Shown here piece after piece: positions 52,286-62,555 of a stretch of DNA of 64,000 bases. This DNA comes from Thalassotalea sp. G2M2-11 (GTDB taxonomy: Bacteria; Pseudomonadota; Gammaproteobacteria; Enterobacterales; Alteromonadaceae). Each line of letters opens with the position of its first letter. Positions within the stretch are counted from its first letter, which is position 1. Where the stretch lies: assembly GCF_017168195.1 (NCBI RefSeq), contig NZ_JADNYL010000002.1, forward strand, positions 682,001-746,000, in the 5' to 3' direction. The translations under genes were made by a program, and so were the position numbers. Under the pieces are notes generated by a model, which was not told where the DNA came from, did not search any database, and worked only from the letters and a program-made list of their open reading frames with translations.

Positions 52286-53067
52286 TAACTCGCCTCGCAG
52301 TCAATCAAATGACAACTAAACTCTAATGCGCGTTGCCATTGTGCTTCAAAATGGGTTAAGAAATTTCCCATCGTCAACCACATGATCAATAAACCTGAAC
52401 ACATGGTGATCGGAAAACCAATCGCAAAGATATTCAATTGCGGTGCCGCTCGGGTCATGATACCAAAAGAGAAATTAATCAATAACATTGCCGTTAAAGG
52501 CGCCATTGCTAGCGATAAAGCGGTAGCAAACATCCAGCTGCCCCATTCAACAATTTCTTTAAATTTGACCGCATCAAAACTTTCTAATGGAATAGGCAAG
52601 GTATCAAAACTGGCAACAATGTAATGTAAATAGGCTAAATGGCCATCCATTACCCAGAATAACAATGATGATAAAATTAAGAAGAATTGACCTACAGCAG
52701 GGACATTCATACCACTGGCTGGGTCGACTAATGACGCAAAACCAAGACCGGTTTGCATTGCGATAATTTGGCCTGCCATGGTAAAGGTGTTGACCACCAT
52801 AATGGTGACTGTACCAAGCATTACCCCAATGATGGTTTGCTCTACCACTAAAATTGTGGTTTGAAATGAAAACAAATCACCGACGTTCGTTGGCGGTATC
52901 GCTGGCATGATGGCAATTGTGATGGCAATTGATAAAAAAAGTTTTATCCGCCTAGGTATCGCTTTTGCGCCTAAGCCAATCATTGACATGATTAATGCAG
53001 ACACCCTTGCTAGAGGTAACAGAAAATCTGCCATGTACTGATTAATAACTGATTCGGTAAATTCCAT
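52285..53067 (-). CDS. fliR: Flagellar export gate protein FliR
   Basis: Polytopic inner-membrane part of the export gate core with FliP and FliQ. Seen: about six membrane segments, ARVSALIMSMIGLGAKAIPR near residue 20, and GFASLVDPASGMNVPAVGQF near residue 110, the family signature. The 260 residues fit. It lies 15 bases after fliQ. Confidence 0.95.
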   Translation of the reverse strand: MEFTESVINQYMADFLLPLARVSALIMSMIGLGAKAIPRRIKLFLSIAITIAIMPAIPPTNVGDLFSFQTTILVVEQTIIGVMLGTVTIMVVNTFTMAGQIIAMQTGLGFASLVDPASGMNVPAVGQFFLILSSLLFWVMDGHLAYLHYIVASFDTLPIPLESFDAVKFKEIVEWGSWMFATALSLAMAPLTAMLLINFSFGIMTRAAPQLNIFAIGFPITMCSGLLIMWLTMGNFLTHFEAQWQRALEFSCHLIDCEAS

Positions 53068-53082
53068 CAGCTAGTCCCCTTA

Positions 53083-53352
53083 CTAACTGATCACACTAGG
53101 AATACTGGCGATCAAGCGGAAAGTATAATCCATCAATTTTTCCACTAACCAATGGCCCCCCATAATGAGCGCGAGTAATGTCACGATCAGGCGAGGTAAA
53201 AAACTTAAGGTTTGTTCATTAATAGAGGTTGCTGCTTGAAAAACCGCAACCATGAGACCGACAATAAGGCTAGGTACAATAATTGCGCTAACCAATAAAA
53301 TAACTAGAAACAGTGCATCTCTTAAGATATCAACAAAGACTTCAGGGCTCAT
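53083..53352 (-). CDS. fliQ: Flagellar export gate protein FliQ
   Basis: Small gate subunit with two membrane helices. Seen: SPEVFVDILRDALFLVILLV at the start, IIVPSLIVGLMVAVFQAAT and INEQTLSFLPRLIVTLLAL, the standard motifs. The ATG 53352 shares a base with the fliP stop (TGATG), so translation is coupled. 89 residues; longer upstream reading runs into fliP and is false. Confidence 0.96.
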   Translation of the reverse strand: MSPEVFVDILRDALFLVILLVSAIIVPSLIVGLMVAVFQAATSINEQTLSFLPRLIVTLLALIMGGHWLVEKLMDYTFRLIASIPSVIS

Positions 53353-54128
53353 CAGGTTGCCCCCATACCATAGCTGGTTGCCAACGTACCTATGACCAAA
53401 TTCCAACCATCAACGAGCACAAAGAGCATTAGTTTAAAGGGTAGTGAAACTATCATAGGGGATAGCATCATCATCCCCATCGCCATCAAGATACTGGCCA
53501 CGACAAGGTCAATAATCAAAAAAGGAATAAACAACATAAAACCAATTTGAAACGCAGTTTTTAATTCACTAATAACAAAGGCTGGAATGATCACTGTCAT
53601 CGGTAAGTCGGTCGGTTTATCCACTTGGGTAATGCCCGCCATTTGCGCTAAAGTATCAAGATCTTTTAAACGTGTTTGCTCCAGCATAAAAGCTCTTAAC
53701 GGCACTTTTGCCACGTCTATTGCTTCTACTGAGGTTAATTGCTCTTTTAAATATGGCTGTATCGCAGATTCATTAATCTTGTTATAGACAGGTGTCATAA
53801 TAAATAATGTCATAAACAAGGTTAAGCCAATAATTACTTGATTCGAAGGGGTTTGCTGCAAACCAAAGGCTTGTCTAAGAATCGCCATTACCACAACAAT
53901 ACGGGTAAATGAGGTCATCATGATCACTGCTGCCGGAATAAAACTCAGCGCAGTCATAAAGATCAAAATTTGTAACGTAATTGAATACTCTTGCGAGCCA
54001 TCGGGATTAGTGGTTAATTTTAATGCCGATAGTGACAAGTCATCTGCGGCGTATACACCAGAACTCACAAACACTAATAAAAACATCAACAAATACATTA
54101 TCGGGTTTTTATTTACTGATTTAAGCAT
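53352..54128 (-). CDS. fliP: Flagellar export gate protein FliP
   Basis: Core of the export channel. Seen: a cleavable signal peptide ([16 protein letters not shown]), then four membrane segments, [20 protein letters not shown] then [14 protein letters not shown] near residue 70, and the C-terminal [20 protein letters not shown]. The 258 residues match. It follows fliO and overlaps fliQ. Confidence 0.97.
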   Translation of the reverse strand: MLKSVNKNPIMYLLMFLLVFVSSGVYAADDLSLSALKLTTNPDGSQEYSITLQILIFMTALSFIPAAVIMMTSFTRIVVVMAILRQAFGLQQTPSNQVIIGLTLFMTLFIMTPVYNKINESAIQPYLKEQLTSVEAIDVAKVPLRAFMLEQTRLKDLDTLAQMAGITQVDKPTDLPMTVIIPAFVISELKTAFQIGFMLFIPFLIIDLVVASILMAMGMMMLSPMIVSLPFKLMLFVLVDGWNLVIGTLATSYGMGAT

Positions 54129-54139
54129 TACGTTTAGCT

Positions 54140-54550
54140 CTATTTTTTTGACGTTGATTTGTTAAGAAAGTGACTCAAAAGATTGACATCTTTCGTCATG
54201 GGCGAGTTTACTTCCAGTGGTTGCTCCAGTGTTTTGATCAGTGTCACTTGCTGCTGACTCACCCCAAGTAGCATTTGTTGTTCGCCCACTTGTACAACCA
54301 CCAATTTTTCTTTCGTGCCTAACGGTAAGTTAGCAATCACTTTCATACCAGCAACAGAATTATTAGTAAGATTAAACTTTTTCAGTAACCAAGCGCTCAC
54401 AATGATTAAAATTAACACCATTAATAGCGACATGATCATACTGGCGGCATCCAGATTCACATTAGCATGTTTGCCCACCTCTACCGCCTCCTCTTGGGCG
54501 AGGCATCCCCAAGAGAAAATAAGAGTTGATAAAAATAGGAGTTTTTTCAT
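54140..54550 (-). CDS. fliO: Flagellar biosynthesis protein FliO
   Basis: Bitopic inner-membrane chaperone that helps FliP form its ring. Seen: an N-terminal signal-like segment ([17 protein letters not shown]), a second hydrophobic helix ([20 protein letters not shown]), then the short cytoplasmic beta domain ([20 protein letters not shown] then [10 protein letters not shown]). ATG 54550 is chosen because it starts the signal segment; an upstream start would lie within fliN. 136 residues. Confidence 0.92.
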   Translation of the reverse strand: MKKLLFLSTLIFSWGCLAQEEAVEVGKHANVNLDAASMIMSLLMVLILIIVSAWLLKKFNLTNNSVAGMKVIANLPLGTKEKLVVVQVGEQQMLLGVSQQQVTLIKTLEQPLEVNSPMTKDVNLLSHFLNKSTSKK

Positions 54551-54560
54551 TAATCGATAT

Positions 54561-54968
54561 CTATTTAAGTTTTTTGATGCGTTCAACTTGGCTGATAACA
54601 TCAGTTAAGCGGATACCAAATTTATCATTGACTACTACCACCTCTCCGTGAGCAATCAGTGTTCCATTGACCAATACATCTAATGCTTCCCCAGCCACGC
54701 GATCAAGCTCAACCACAGAACCTTGATTAAGCTGCAATAAGTTACGAATACTAATATGACTACGGCCTACTTCCATAGAAATGGTGACGGGAATATCTAA
54801 AATCGCATCTAACTTACGCTTTTCTTCTCCTGTAATGGGAGCATCTTCTTCTTGCAGTTCATCAAGCTCAACTGCCTCGGCTCCATCTTCTGCGGCCTCG
54901 GCATCGGCTTGTTCATCCATTGCCTCGTCCCACATACTTAGATCTTCATTTTCGTTTTCATCACTCAT
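54561..54968 (-). CDS. fliN: Flagellar motor switch protein FliN
   Basis: C-ring protein at the motor base. Seen: a very acidic N-terminus (about 45 residues), then the SpoA domain: LDAILDIPVTISMEVGRSHI, LLQLNQGSVVELDRVAGEAL, VLVNGTLIAHGEVVVVNDKF and GIRLTDVIS. The 135 residues are typical of FliN in this group. It lies 14 bases after fliM. Confidence 0.97.
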   Translation of the reverse strand: MSDENENEDLSMWDEAMDEQADAEAAEDGAEAVELDELQEEDAPITGEEKRKLDAILDIPVTISMEVGRSHISIRNLLQLNQGSVVELDRVAGEALDVLVNGTLIAHGEVVVVNDKFGIRLTDVISQVERIKKLK

Positions 54969-54982
54969 ACTAATGCCTCTAC

Positions 54983-56050
54983 TTAATACTCTAAATCATC
55001 TTCTAACTGGTGAAGCTCAGCATCACTATCTAAGCGTTTACCACCTTTTGTTAGTATGGTCAGTTCATTCTTAACAGACTCAGGACGTTTAATTTTTTCT
55101 CGGATCTGTAATGCCACATTGTCACGGCTCTTACCGAGTTTCGCCCTAAATGTCGGTAACTCTTCAATTAATACCGTAATGTGCTCTGGCATCTCTATTG
55201 GAATAATATCGCCAGCTTCTAGATCCATAATTTTAGATAAGGGCAAATCCACTTCTAAAAACTTGGTAGACAACTCCACCGGCACATCTAATATTTCGTC
55301 TCGTAATGCTTTTGACCAACGCATGTCGGTGTCTTCTTTATCACTTTGTACACCGGCATCTAATAGCTCCCGAATAGGTTCTAACATCGAATAAGGCAAG
55401 GCAACATGAAAATCACCACCACCGCCATCTAGTTCGATATGAAATGAGCTGATCACCACTACTTCGGTCGGGCTAACAATATTAGCCATTGATGGGTTTA
55501 CTTCAGAATCAAGGTATTCAAAAGAAACGTCCATTACCGGCGACCATGCTTCCTTATAATCTTCAAAAATGATTTTAAGCAGCATTTGGACGATTCGGCG
55601 CTCTGTGGGGGTAAATTCTCGACCTTCAATTTTGGCATGATAACGACCGTCACCACCAAAAAAATTATCTACCAAAATAAAGACTAAGCGCGCTTCCATG
55701 GTAATAAGCCCCGTGCCTTTAAGTGGTCTAAAACGCACCATATTCAAACTCGTTGGTACAAATAAGGTGTGAACGTATTCACCAAATTTGATCATTTGAA
55801 TACCATTAATAGACACTTCAGCAGTACGGCGCATCATGTTGAATAAGCTAATACGCATATGCCGCGCAAATCGCTCATTGACCATTTCCAGGGTTGGCAT
55901 GCGTCCACGAACGATACGATCTTGTGAAGAAAAATCATAGTCACTGGTGCCTTCACCTCTGGCTTGGTCTTCAACTACCTCTTCTTCTTCAACTTCATCA
56001 ACACCATGTAATAGCGCATCAATTTCGTCTTGTGATAATAAGTCACTCAC
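54983..56050 (-). CDS. fliM: Flagellar motor switch protein FliM
   Basis: C-ring protein that binds CheY-P. Seen: the N-terminal LLSQDEIDALLHGVDE, the CheY-binding helix, then the CheC-like middle domain (MPTLEMVNERFARHMRISLF, VDNFFGGDGRYHAKIEGREF) and a C-terminal SpoA domain (LSTKFLEVDLPLSKIMDLEA). The 355 residues match. It is 45 bases after fliL. Confidence 0.97.
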   Translation of the reverse strand: MSDLLSQDEIDALLHGVDEVEEEEVVEDQARGEGTSDYDFSSQDRIVRGRMPTLEMVNERFARHMRISLFNMMRRTAEVSINGIQMIKFGEYVHTLFVPTSLNMVRFRPLKGTGLITMEARLVFILVDNFFGGDGRYHAKIEGREFTPTERRIVQMLLKIIFEDYKEAWSPVMDVSFEYLDSEVNPSMANIVSPTEVVVISSFHIELDGGGGDFHVALPYSMLEPIRELLDAGVQSDKEDTDMRWSKALRDEILDVPVELSTKFLEVDLPLSKIMDLEAGDIIPIEMPEHITVLIEELPTFRAKLGKSRDNVALQIREKIKRPESVKNELTILTKGGKRLDSDAELHQLEDDLEY

Positions 56051-56095
56051 GCGTTAGTCTCTTTATTCACTTACATTCGTTAGTATTAAGCGGTA

Positions 56096-56641
56096 TTACT
56101 GCATAACAAAACCAGTAAACAATACTTGCTCAACCACTTTATCGTCTTCCACATCCATCATAATCTTATGTACTTCAGATAATGCTTGCTGTTTTAATGA
56201 TGTTTTGCCAGCACTCGTTGCCAAATCATCGGCATTCGATTGAGAAAACACCGCTAACAAGGTACTTTCAATCAGCGGAATATGTTTTTTTGCAGACTCT
56301 TCATTTTCATTACCTCGTACCAATAGCTGCACACGGATTTCAACAAAGCGGTCTCGCGCCGCACCAGGAACATTAAAGCGAAAGGGTCTAGGCATAGGTA
56401 CATATAAAGCCGTACCCATTTTGGCTTTACCATCGCTTGACGTTGGCGCAACTGAAGAGCCATCGTCGGTATCCAATGCGGCATCTAATTGTGCTTGGCT
56501 AGCCTCTGGCTCTCCTCCCATAAAAAAGAAGTACGCTCCGCCACCGCCAAGAACGAGTACCGCGACAATTGCAATGATGATGATCAGCTTTTTCTTTTTA
56601 CCTGAATTATCTAATTCTAATTCTTTTTCTTCATCTGCCAT
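56096..56641 (-). CDS. fliL: Flagellar basal body-associated protein FliL
   Basis: Inner-membrane protein that supports the stator. Seen: a charged head (DEEKELELDNSGKKKK), one membrane helix (LIIIIAIVAVLVLGGGGAYF), and a periplasmic domain with ALYVPMPRPFRFNVPG and RFVEIRVQLLVRGNENEE. The 181 residues fit. It lies between fliK and fliM. Confidence 0.94.
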   Translation of the reverse strand: MADEEKELELDNSGKKKKLIIIIAIVAVLVLGGGGAYFFFMGGEPEASQAQLDAALDTDDGSSVAPTSSDGKAKMGTALYVPMPRPFRFNVPGAARDRFVEIRVQLLVRGNENEESAKKHIPLIESTLLAVFSQSNADDLATSAGKTSLKQQALSEVHKIMMDVEDDKVVEQVLFTGFVMQ

Positions 56642-56718
56642 TTCAGCCCTCAGTTAGTCAAATACTCTATTGTTAAACTATATCCTCGATTGCCTTGATA
56701 GCAAAAGGTTTTCTTGCA

Positions 56719-58719
56719 TTATGCATAGTAATCTACACCAGTTGCTGAAGCTTTATACAAATTTTGTCCCGAAAAACTGATACCTGAGTCCAAAGCATCC
56801 TCTTCTTGACCAGCATGGCCGTTTTTCGCTCCTGCTGATTCACCTTGATTATCAGAACACGACTCACGCTGTTCAATGTCGGTATCACCAACATCAACGC
56901 CACTATCAGCAAGCATATGTTTTAATTTATCCATATTTTGTTCTAATGCTTCTTTCGCTTGCTGATTTTGTACAACAAAGCTCACTGCCGCTTGTTCATT
57001 CTGTAAGTTTAATCTCACCTGCATGCTACCAAGCTCTGGTGGATCAAGTCGAATATCAAGTTGTTTGATTTTCTGGTTAACCATAACCATGACTTTATCT
57101 TTTAACGCAGTAGAAAAATCTTTACGGTATATAGCAATGGTTTCATTTTGGATGTTGATCGCAGATTTAGTTGCTTGTACTGACACAGAATCAGCCTGCG
57201 CTTTAGCCGCCGTTTGATGTATTGCAAACTCTTCACCGGCAATAATTGATTGCGGCGTGATGGCTGTGGTTGCTTCATTAACAGGTACAGTACGCGTTGT
57301 CCCCTCAGACACAACTTTAGCAATTTCTTGCTCTTTAACATTCACCACTTTATCGGCAAAAATCGCAGCATTGTCTTTGGCAGACTGCTGTGGATCTTTC
57401 TGTGCTGTGGCTCCTTGTTGTTCTCCCTCAGCTGAGACAGCAGATTTTGCGGTTGCTTGATTAATCATTCGTTCACTTGGGACATCTGCCGCTTTAGTGT
57501 CTACAATTTTTTGTTCTGCCCCTCTAATGGCGTTCGCGATAGCATCACTTACTTTGGCATTATCAGTGATCACTGGTTCAATAGTTGCTGATGAAGCCTC
57601 TGCTTGACGATTAGCTAGCTTAACCACTTGCTCAAGCTCAATACTGTTATCGTCCCCTGTTGTACTAGCGGTATTGACACTGGTAAGTTTATTTGGCTGA
57701 CTAACTTCAAGTTCAGGAGAGCTGTTTACAAGGCTTTCTTCAGAAGCTTCAACTAATTTAGCCGCATCAACAGCTTTGTGATTAGTTGAAAGGCCTTCTT
57801 CAGCTAATGCAACAGCTTGTTTAGCTTCTGTGGTTAAACTATTAGCCGCACCTTCTTGTTTAACAGTCCCCTTTAACTGACTACTGTTTTCACTTGCTTG
57901 ACTAGATGAATTACCTGAAAGGGTTTGCGCCGCCTTTGTTTGAGTATTTGCCTGCTCTCCATCTACAGAAGGCTCAGCTTCGACCAATTTCTCTGCACTT
58001 TTTACATGCTCATTAGCAACAACAGCTTGCTTAGTCGCATTGTCTGCATTACTACGCAGAACCTTAGCTGTTTGCTCTCCAGCTTTTAACATAAGATCTT
58101 CATCTGAGATCACTGTCGTACTCTTCTGTCCTTGCTCAAACTCAACCGCAAGCGTTTTATCTTGTAAGATGATGCTTGGCATATCTTTTGGCAGGCCTTT
58201 TTCATTCAGAGCAACCACTTTAGTACTTCGCTCTGTTGACACGGTATCAACTGCTTGAATAAATGCTAATAGTTCACTTGCCGTATCAGATTTTTGTGTA
58301 TCACCTACTGACTTATCGACGCCTTCTGGTGTTTTATTCGCCGCGGTATTATCTGTTGATACACTCTCGGGATCTTTAGCTTTCTCAGATTGAGCATGAT
58401 CAGACGATGTTTCTTGCTGGCTAATGTCTTTCTGTGTATTTTTCGTATCTGAAATAGTTTCGGTTTGAGCGGCTTCTCGAGGCTCTGCGCTCTCGGATGA
58501 GTTTTCACTGTGGAGAGTCTTTGCATTTTCTGACACTGATGCCCGACTTGATTTGCCACTTGCCTGCGAATTATTGCCGCTTTTTGCTTGCTGATGTTTT
58601 GCCACTAACTGTGAAAACTCTGTATTTTTACTTCGAGCGTCAGCTGAACTTCCACTTGAAACACTTGCTGAATCAACAGTTTGAGGGGCATCTATCGCTA
58701 AAATACTGACTTGTGACAT
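56719..58719 (-). CDS. fliK: Flagellar hook-length control protein FliK
   Basis: Measures hook length and makes FlhB switch. Seen: a very long, low-complexity Ser/Ala/Glu/Gln/Thr-rich part to about residue 520, with no fixed structure, and the C-terminal Flg_hook domain (KQLDIRLDPPELGSMQVRLN then AAVSFVVQNQQAKEALEQNM). At 666 residues it is much longer than E. coli FliK (375) but normal for marine polar flagellates. It lies between fliJ and fliL. Confidence 0.93.
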   Translation of the reverse strand: MSQVSILAIDAPQTVDSASVSSGSSADARSKNTEFSQLVAKHQQAKSGNNSQASGKSSRASVSENAKTLHSENSSESAEPREAAQTETISDTKNTQKDISQQETSSDHAQSEKAKDPESVSTDNTAANKTPEGVDKSVGDTQKSDTASELLAFIQAVDTVSTERSTKVVALNEKGLPKDMPSIILQDKTLAVEFEQGQKSTTVISDEDLMLKAGEQTAKVLRSNADNATKQAVVANEHVKSAEKLVEAEPSVDGEQANTQTKAAQTLSGNSSSQASENSSQLKGTVKQEGAANSLTTEAKQAVALAEEGLSTNHKAVDAAKLVEASEESLVNSSPELEVSQPNKLTSVNTASTTGDDNSIELEQVVKLANRQAEASSATIEPVITDNAKVSDAIANAIRGAEQKIVDTKAADVPSERMINQATAKSAVSAEGEQQGATAQKDPQQSAKDNAAIFADKVVNVKEQEIAKVVSEGTTRTVPVNEATTAITPQSIIAGEEFAIHQTAAKAQADSVSVQATKSAINIQNETIAIYRKDFSTALKDKVMVMVNQKIKQLDIRLDPPELGSMQVRLNLQNEQAAVSFVVQNQQAKEALEQNMDKLKHMLADSGVDVGDTDIEQRESCSDNQGESAGAKNGHAGQEEDALDSGISFSGQNLYKASATGVDYYA

Positions 58720-58801
58720 AATTTAACCTTAGCAAACATTACATTAAAATTGTTTAATACCAAATACGTTCAACCATAAACTTTGCAATTCTCGTTCCAA
58801 A

Positions 58802-59254
58802 TCATACGAGAGCTTGATTTTTCCTTCTGATAAATTGCTGAATGGCAATTTCATCAAACATATTCTGCTCTATTTTGTTCGCTCTTTTTTGTAACTGTTT
58901 TTGTTTCTTTGTCATTAACAATTCCACTGCTTGTACTTTTTGATGCTGCGCGAACCACTGTTGTCTGCGCTGTTCCACAAGAGCCTTTGCTTGCTTAATT
59001 GCTATTTCAACTTGCTCAGCTGCGTTATCAAGTTTAGAGACAAAAGCATGAAAATGACGATATGTTGAACTTTCTATACCTGCTATGGAACGCTGATTTA
59101 AGCGTTTCATATACTCCAATCGAAACGCCCCAACACTCTCTAATCGTGTGAGATTCTCCTGATAATCACGCTCAGCTAATTGCAATTGCTGTGCGGCTTT
59201 TTGCTCTTTATCTGATTCAAATTTCAATAAGGTTTCAAGTTGACGGCTTGACAT
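58802..59254 (-). CDS. fliJ: Flagellar export chaperone-escort FliJ
   Basis: Soluble coiled-coil rod that fits in the FliI ring and touches FlhA. Seen: an almost fully helical 150 residues with many Gln, Glu, Lys and Arg, QLETLLKFESDKEQKAAQQL at the start and QQFIRRK-like (IQQFIRRKNQALV) near the end. The place directly after fliI settles the name. Confidence 0.9.
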   Translation of the reverse strand: MSSRQLETLLKFESDKEQKAAQQLQLAERDYQENLTRLESVGAFRLEYMKRLNQRSIAGIESSTYRHFHAFVSKLDNAAEQVEIAIKQAKALVEQRRQQWFAQHQKVQAVELLMTKKQKQLQKRANKIEQNMFDEIAIQQFIRRKNQALV

Positions 59255-59281
59255 AGTCGATACCTCGTAGATTCGTCTTCA

Positions 59282-60655
59282 CTATGCTGGGTTGCCAGCA
59301 GCTTGTTGATTATTAGCATGGGCCTGCGCTGCCGATAGAATTTCTTGTAATTGCACTAAGCTTTGATCATACGGGATCACTTCAGTCATTTTTTGCTGTA
59401 GGAAAAAATCTATTACCGGTAGTAATTGAATGGCTTGATCAATACGCGGGTCACTCCCTTTACTGTATGCCCCTATCGCAATCAAATCTTTGTTCTGCTG
59501 ATACAATGAGTACACTTGTTTTAACTGGCGGGCGAGCTCTTGATGTTCGGCACTTGTTACCATAGGCATTACACGACTAATAGAGCCCTCAATATCAACC
59601 GCAGGATAATGACCTGAATCAGCCAACTCTCTCGATAACACCACATGACCGTCTAAAATCGCTCGTGCAGCATCAGCAATTGGATCTTGTAAATCATCAC
59701 CTTCTGTTAATACGGTAAAAAATGCAGTTATTGAACCTTGCCCTTCACCACCATTACCGGCTCTTTCCACTAATTGCGGCAACTTAGAGAACACTGAGGG
59801 CGGATAACCTTTCGTGGCAGGTGGCTCTCCTACGGCTAAAGCAATTTCACGCTGGGCTTGCGCATATCGGGTAATCGAGTCAATCAGTAATAGAACATTC
59901 ATCCCTTGATCGCGAAAATATTCACTGATCTGAACCGCAGTTTCACAACCTTTCAAGCGCATTAATGGTGAGTTATCAGCAGGAGCCGCAACCACGACAG
60001 ATCGGGCTCGTCCTTGCTCACCCAAAATTTCTTCTATAAATTCTTTTACTTCTCGGCCACGCTCTCCCACCAGGCCAACCACAATCACATCTGCGGTAGT
60101 ACCTCTAGTCATCATGCCCATCAACACACTTTTACCAACACCTGAGCCGGCAAAGAGTCCCATTCGTTGTCCCTGACCAACAGTCAAAAAACTATTAATG
60201 GAGCGCACACCAACATCTAACGGCTCCGAAATAGCGCGGCGCGCTAACGGGTTGATTGGTTTATTACTGTAGTAATAATCTTGGGAATGTTTAATTGGGC
60301 CTTTACCATCAAGTGGTTTACCTACACCATCAACAACACGCCCCAGTAAATCCATTGATAAAGGGAGTCGTGCCTTTTTATTAAGAGGCACAACTCGGGC
60401 ACCAGGCGATACGCCCTGTAAACTTTGCTCCGGCATTAAAAATGTGATTTCTTGGGAAAAACCTACCACTTCGGCAATCAAATCACCTTGTGCGGTTTCC
60501 ACTAAACATTGGCTGCCAACATGCGCTTTAACACCAACTGCCTCCAGCGTTAATCCCACCACCCGCACTAAGCGCCCAGCAACAGATACATTCGGTTTAT
60601 GAATGAATTGCTGGCAGTTGCTTAATCGCTGATTTAGTCGTTGCACATCGATCAT
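59282..60655 (-). CDS. fliI: Flagellum-specific ATPase FliI
   Basis: Hexameric F1-like ATPase of the flagellar export apparatus. Seen: [20 protein letters not shown] near residue 165 (Walker A), [17 protein letters not shown] near residue 190, [20 protein letters not shown] near residue 245 (Walker B), and [18 protein letters not shown]. The 457 residues match. It lies between fliH and fliJ. Confidence 0.97.
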   Translation of the reverse strand: MIDVQRLNQRLSNCQQFIHKPNVSVAGRLVRVVGLTLEAVGVKAHVGSQCLVETAQGDLIAEVVGFSQEITFLMPEQSLQGVSPGARVVPLNKKARLPLSMDLLGRVVDGVGKPLDGKGPIKHSQDYYYSNKPINPLARRAISEPLDVGVRSINSFLTVGQGQRMGLFAGSGVGKSVLMGMMTRGTTADVIVVGLVGERGREVKEFIEEILGEQGRARSVVVAAPADNSPLMRLKGCETAVQISEYFRDQGMNVLLLIDSITRYAQAQREIALAVGEPPATKGYPPSVFSKLPQLVERAGNGGEGQGSITAFFTVLTEGDDLQDPIADAARAILDGHVVLSRELADSGHYPAVDIEGSISRVMPMVTSAEHQELARQLKQVYSLYQQNKDLIAIGAYSKGSDPRIDQAIQLLPVIDFFLQQKMTEVIPYDQSLVQLQEILSAAQAHANNQQAAGNPA

Positions 60656-60683
60656 CGGTGTTTTGACACTCTTTGACAGTTAT

Positions 60684-61484
60684 TTATTGATGTAAAGCAT
60701 CCTGCAAAAATGAGTCCAATACTTCTTTAATGCGAGTTTTAATTGTAAGGTCAATATTTGACGTACTGTTTTCAATTTGGCAACTGCCCTTTTCTAATTG
60801 AGGCGCTGCCAATAACCGCCAGCCTTGTTCTTGCACATATTCTGGGGTGAATTGTTGCTCAACCAGCTTAATATCGTCAGGATGAAGTAAAATTTGTGTT
60901 TGTGCTTCTTGGCTAGGTAAAGCTTTCATTCCTGCCGAAAGCGCTGATAAGAGAATATCAGGGTTAGTTTTCGCCTCTTCTAAGGTAATAGCTTCCGTCA
61001 ATTGTACAACTAAGTGTAAAAGTTGCTGTTCAACGTTATTTTCCACTTGTGCTAATGGCTGGTGAAGTTGCTCTGTTAATGCATGCCATTGCTGGGCTAG
61101 TTCATCAATCGTCTGTTTACCTTGCTCTAACCCTTGTTCGACTCCTTCGACATGACCTGACTTAAGTCCTTCTTCATAACCGGCCTTTTTTCCTTCATCA
61201 AAGCCAGTAGCAAAACCTTCTTCTTTACCTTGATTAAACCCTTCTTCATGAGCCGCTTGCCGTATCTGTTCAATGTCTTCAGCAGTTAAAGGAGCAACTT
61301 CTTCCTCAATTTCTTCTGGTGGCTCATAATGCCATTTCGGCTTTTTGCCTAAAGCATTAGTCGGCAGTTGCTCTTCATCTATCTCTTGTTCAACGGAAGG
61401 CAAAGACCAGACATCTAGCGATTCTTGTTCGTCTGCCTTGACGACCTTTTCCGTTTGTTTAATCGAATTGAAATTTTTCATCAT
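60684..61484 (-). CDS. fliH: Flagellar assembly protein FliH
   Basis: Stalk-like regulator of FliI. Seen: an acidic N-terminus, then a Gly-rich GxxxG repeat helix near residues 95-135 (EEGFNQGKEEGFATGFDEGK, KAGYEEGLKSGHVEGVEQGL), typical for FliH dimers, and a C-terminal V-ATPase E-like domain. The 266 residues fit. Starts at one of two adjacent ATG codons; the first is used. Confidence 0.94.
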   Translation of the reverse strand: MMKNFNSIKQTEKVVKADEQESLDVWSLPSVEQEIDEEQLPTNALGKKPKWHYEPPEEIEEEVAPLTAEDIEQIRQAAHEEGFNQGKEEGFATGFDEGKKAGYEEGLKSGHVEGVEQGLEQGKQTIDELAQQWHALTEQLHQPLAQVENNVEQQLLHLVVQLTEAITLEEAKTNPDILLSALSAGMKALPSQEAQTQILLHPDDIKLVEQQFTPEYVQEQGWRLLAAPQLEKGSCQIENSTSNIDLTIKTRIKEVLDSFLQDALHQ

Positions 61485-61505
61485 ATATCTTTAAGGTGTC
61501 TGAGG

Positions 61506-62555
61506 TTATAAGAACTCATCACCACCGCCAGCACCACCTAACATGATTTCACCAGCGTCAGAAAGACGACGGGCAACCGATAATATTTCTTTCTGAGCAG
61601 CTTCAACTTCACTGATCCTGACAGGTCCCATCGCTTCAAGATCATCCACCATCATTTCAGCGGCACGTTTAGACATGTTGCTCATGATTTTCTCTTTCAA
61701 TGTATCGTCAGCGCCTTTAATTGCTTTCATCAGTGCATCTTGTTGCACTTCACGCAGAATGGCTTGTATTCCTCGATCATCAACATCGGCAAGGTTTTCA
61801 AAGACAAACATAAGATCTTGAATTTGTTGACTCATTTCTTCGTCATGTTCACGAATTGAATCCATTAGCATACCTTCAATATTGGTATCTAAGTAGTTCA
61901 TAATATCGGCTGCAGCTTTCAGGCCGCCCATTTTCGCAGCTTGTGCGCCGGCTTGACCAGCAAATTGTTTTTCCATAATTTCGTTTAACTCTTGTAAGGC
62001 GGCTGGTTGAACTTCTTCTAAGTTCGCGATACGCATCATCAGATCTAAGCGTGGTTTCTCGGCAAATTGACTCATGATTTCAGCCGATTGTTCAGGTTCT
62101 AAATAAGATAGAACAATGGTTTGAATTTGCGGGTGTTCATTGCGAATAATATTCGCCACTTGTTTCGAATCCATCCATTTCAATGAATCTAAGCCTCGGG
62201 CACCGCCGCCCATGACGATTTGATCGATTAAATTACCGGCTTTATCTTCACCTAAAGCGGCCGTTAAAGCTCTACGAACAAATTCTTCACTTTGGAAACC
62301 AATGGTACTGAAGTTTTGGATCTCATTGATAAACAGCTTATGCACCGCAGTGATTTTTTCTTGCGTAAACTCTTCCATGGCAGCCATGATCATACCGACC
62401 TGCTGGACTTGCTTAGGCTCAAGATGCTTTAATATTTGTGCGGCATCTTCTTCTGATAAACTTAACAAAAGAATTGCTGCTTTTTCAGCACCATCTAATT
62501 TATCAACGTCAAAACCACCTTGTGCTGGCGTCATATCTTGCATTTCATCACTCAT
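61506..62555 (-). CDS. fliG: Flagellar motor switch protein FliG
   Basis: C-ring protein where the stator applies force. Seen: LDGAEKAAILLLSLSEEDAA near residue 20 (N domain), the middle domain with NEHPQIQTIVLSYLEPEQSA near residue 135, and the C-terminal domain with VDDRGIQAILREVQQDALMK and the charged ridge (KIMSNMSKRAAEMMVDDLEA). The 349 residues are slightly longer at the N-terminus than E. coli. It overlaps the end of fliF by 8 bases. Confidence 0.97.
   Translation of the reverse strand: MSDEMQDMTPAQGGFDVDKLDGAEKAAILLLSLSEEDAAQILKHLEPKQVQQVGMIMAAMEEFTQEKITAVHKLFINEIQNFSTIGFQSEEFVRRALTAALGEDKAGNLIDQIVMGGGARGLDSLKWMDSKQVANIIRNEHPQIQTIVLSYLEPEQSAEIMSQFAEKPRLDLMMRIANLEEVQPAALQELNEIMEKQFAGQAGAQAAKMGGLKAAADIMNYLDTNIEGMLMDSIREHDEEMSQQIQDLMFVFENLADVDDRGIQAILREVQQDALMKAIKGADDTLKEKIMSNMSKRAAEMMVDDLEAMGPVRISEVEAAQKEILSVARRLSDAGEIMLGGAGGGDEFL

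Noticed and set aside
56695-56720. Possible sigma-54 promoter before fliL.
   Set aside because: TTGCT is present but the base pair at the -24 position is AG rather than GG, and it overlaps the fliK end; too weak.
56719-58719. Long repetitive region of fliK as a surface adhesin.
   Set aside because: The C-terminal Flg_hook domain and operon place show FliK; the low-complexity part is normal for the family.
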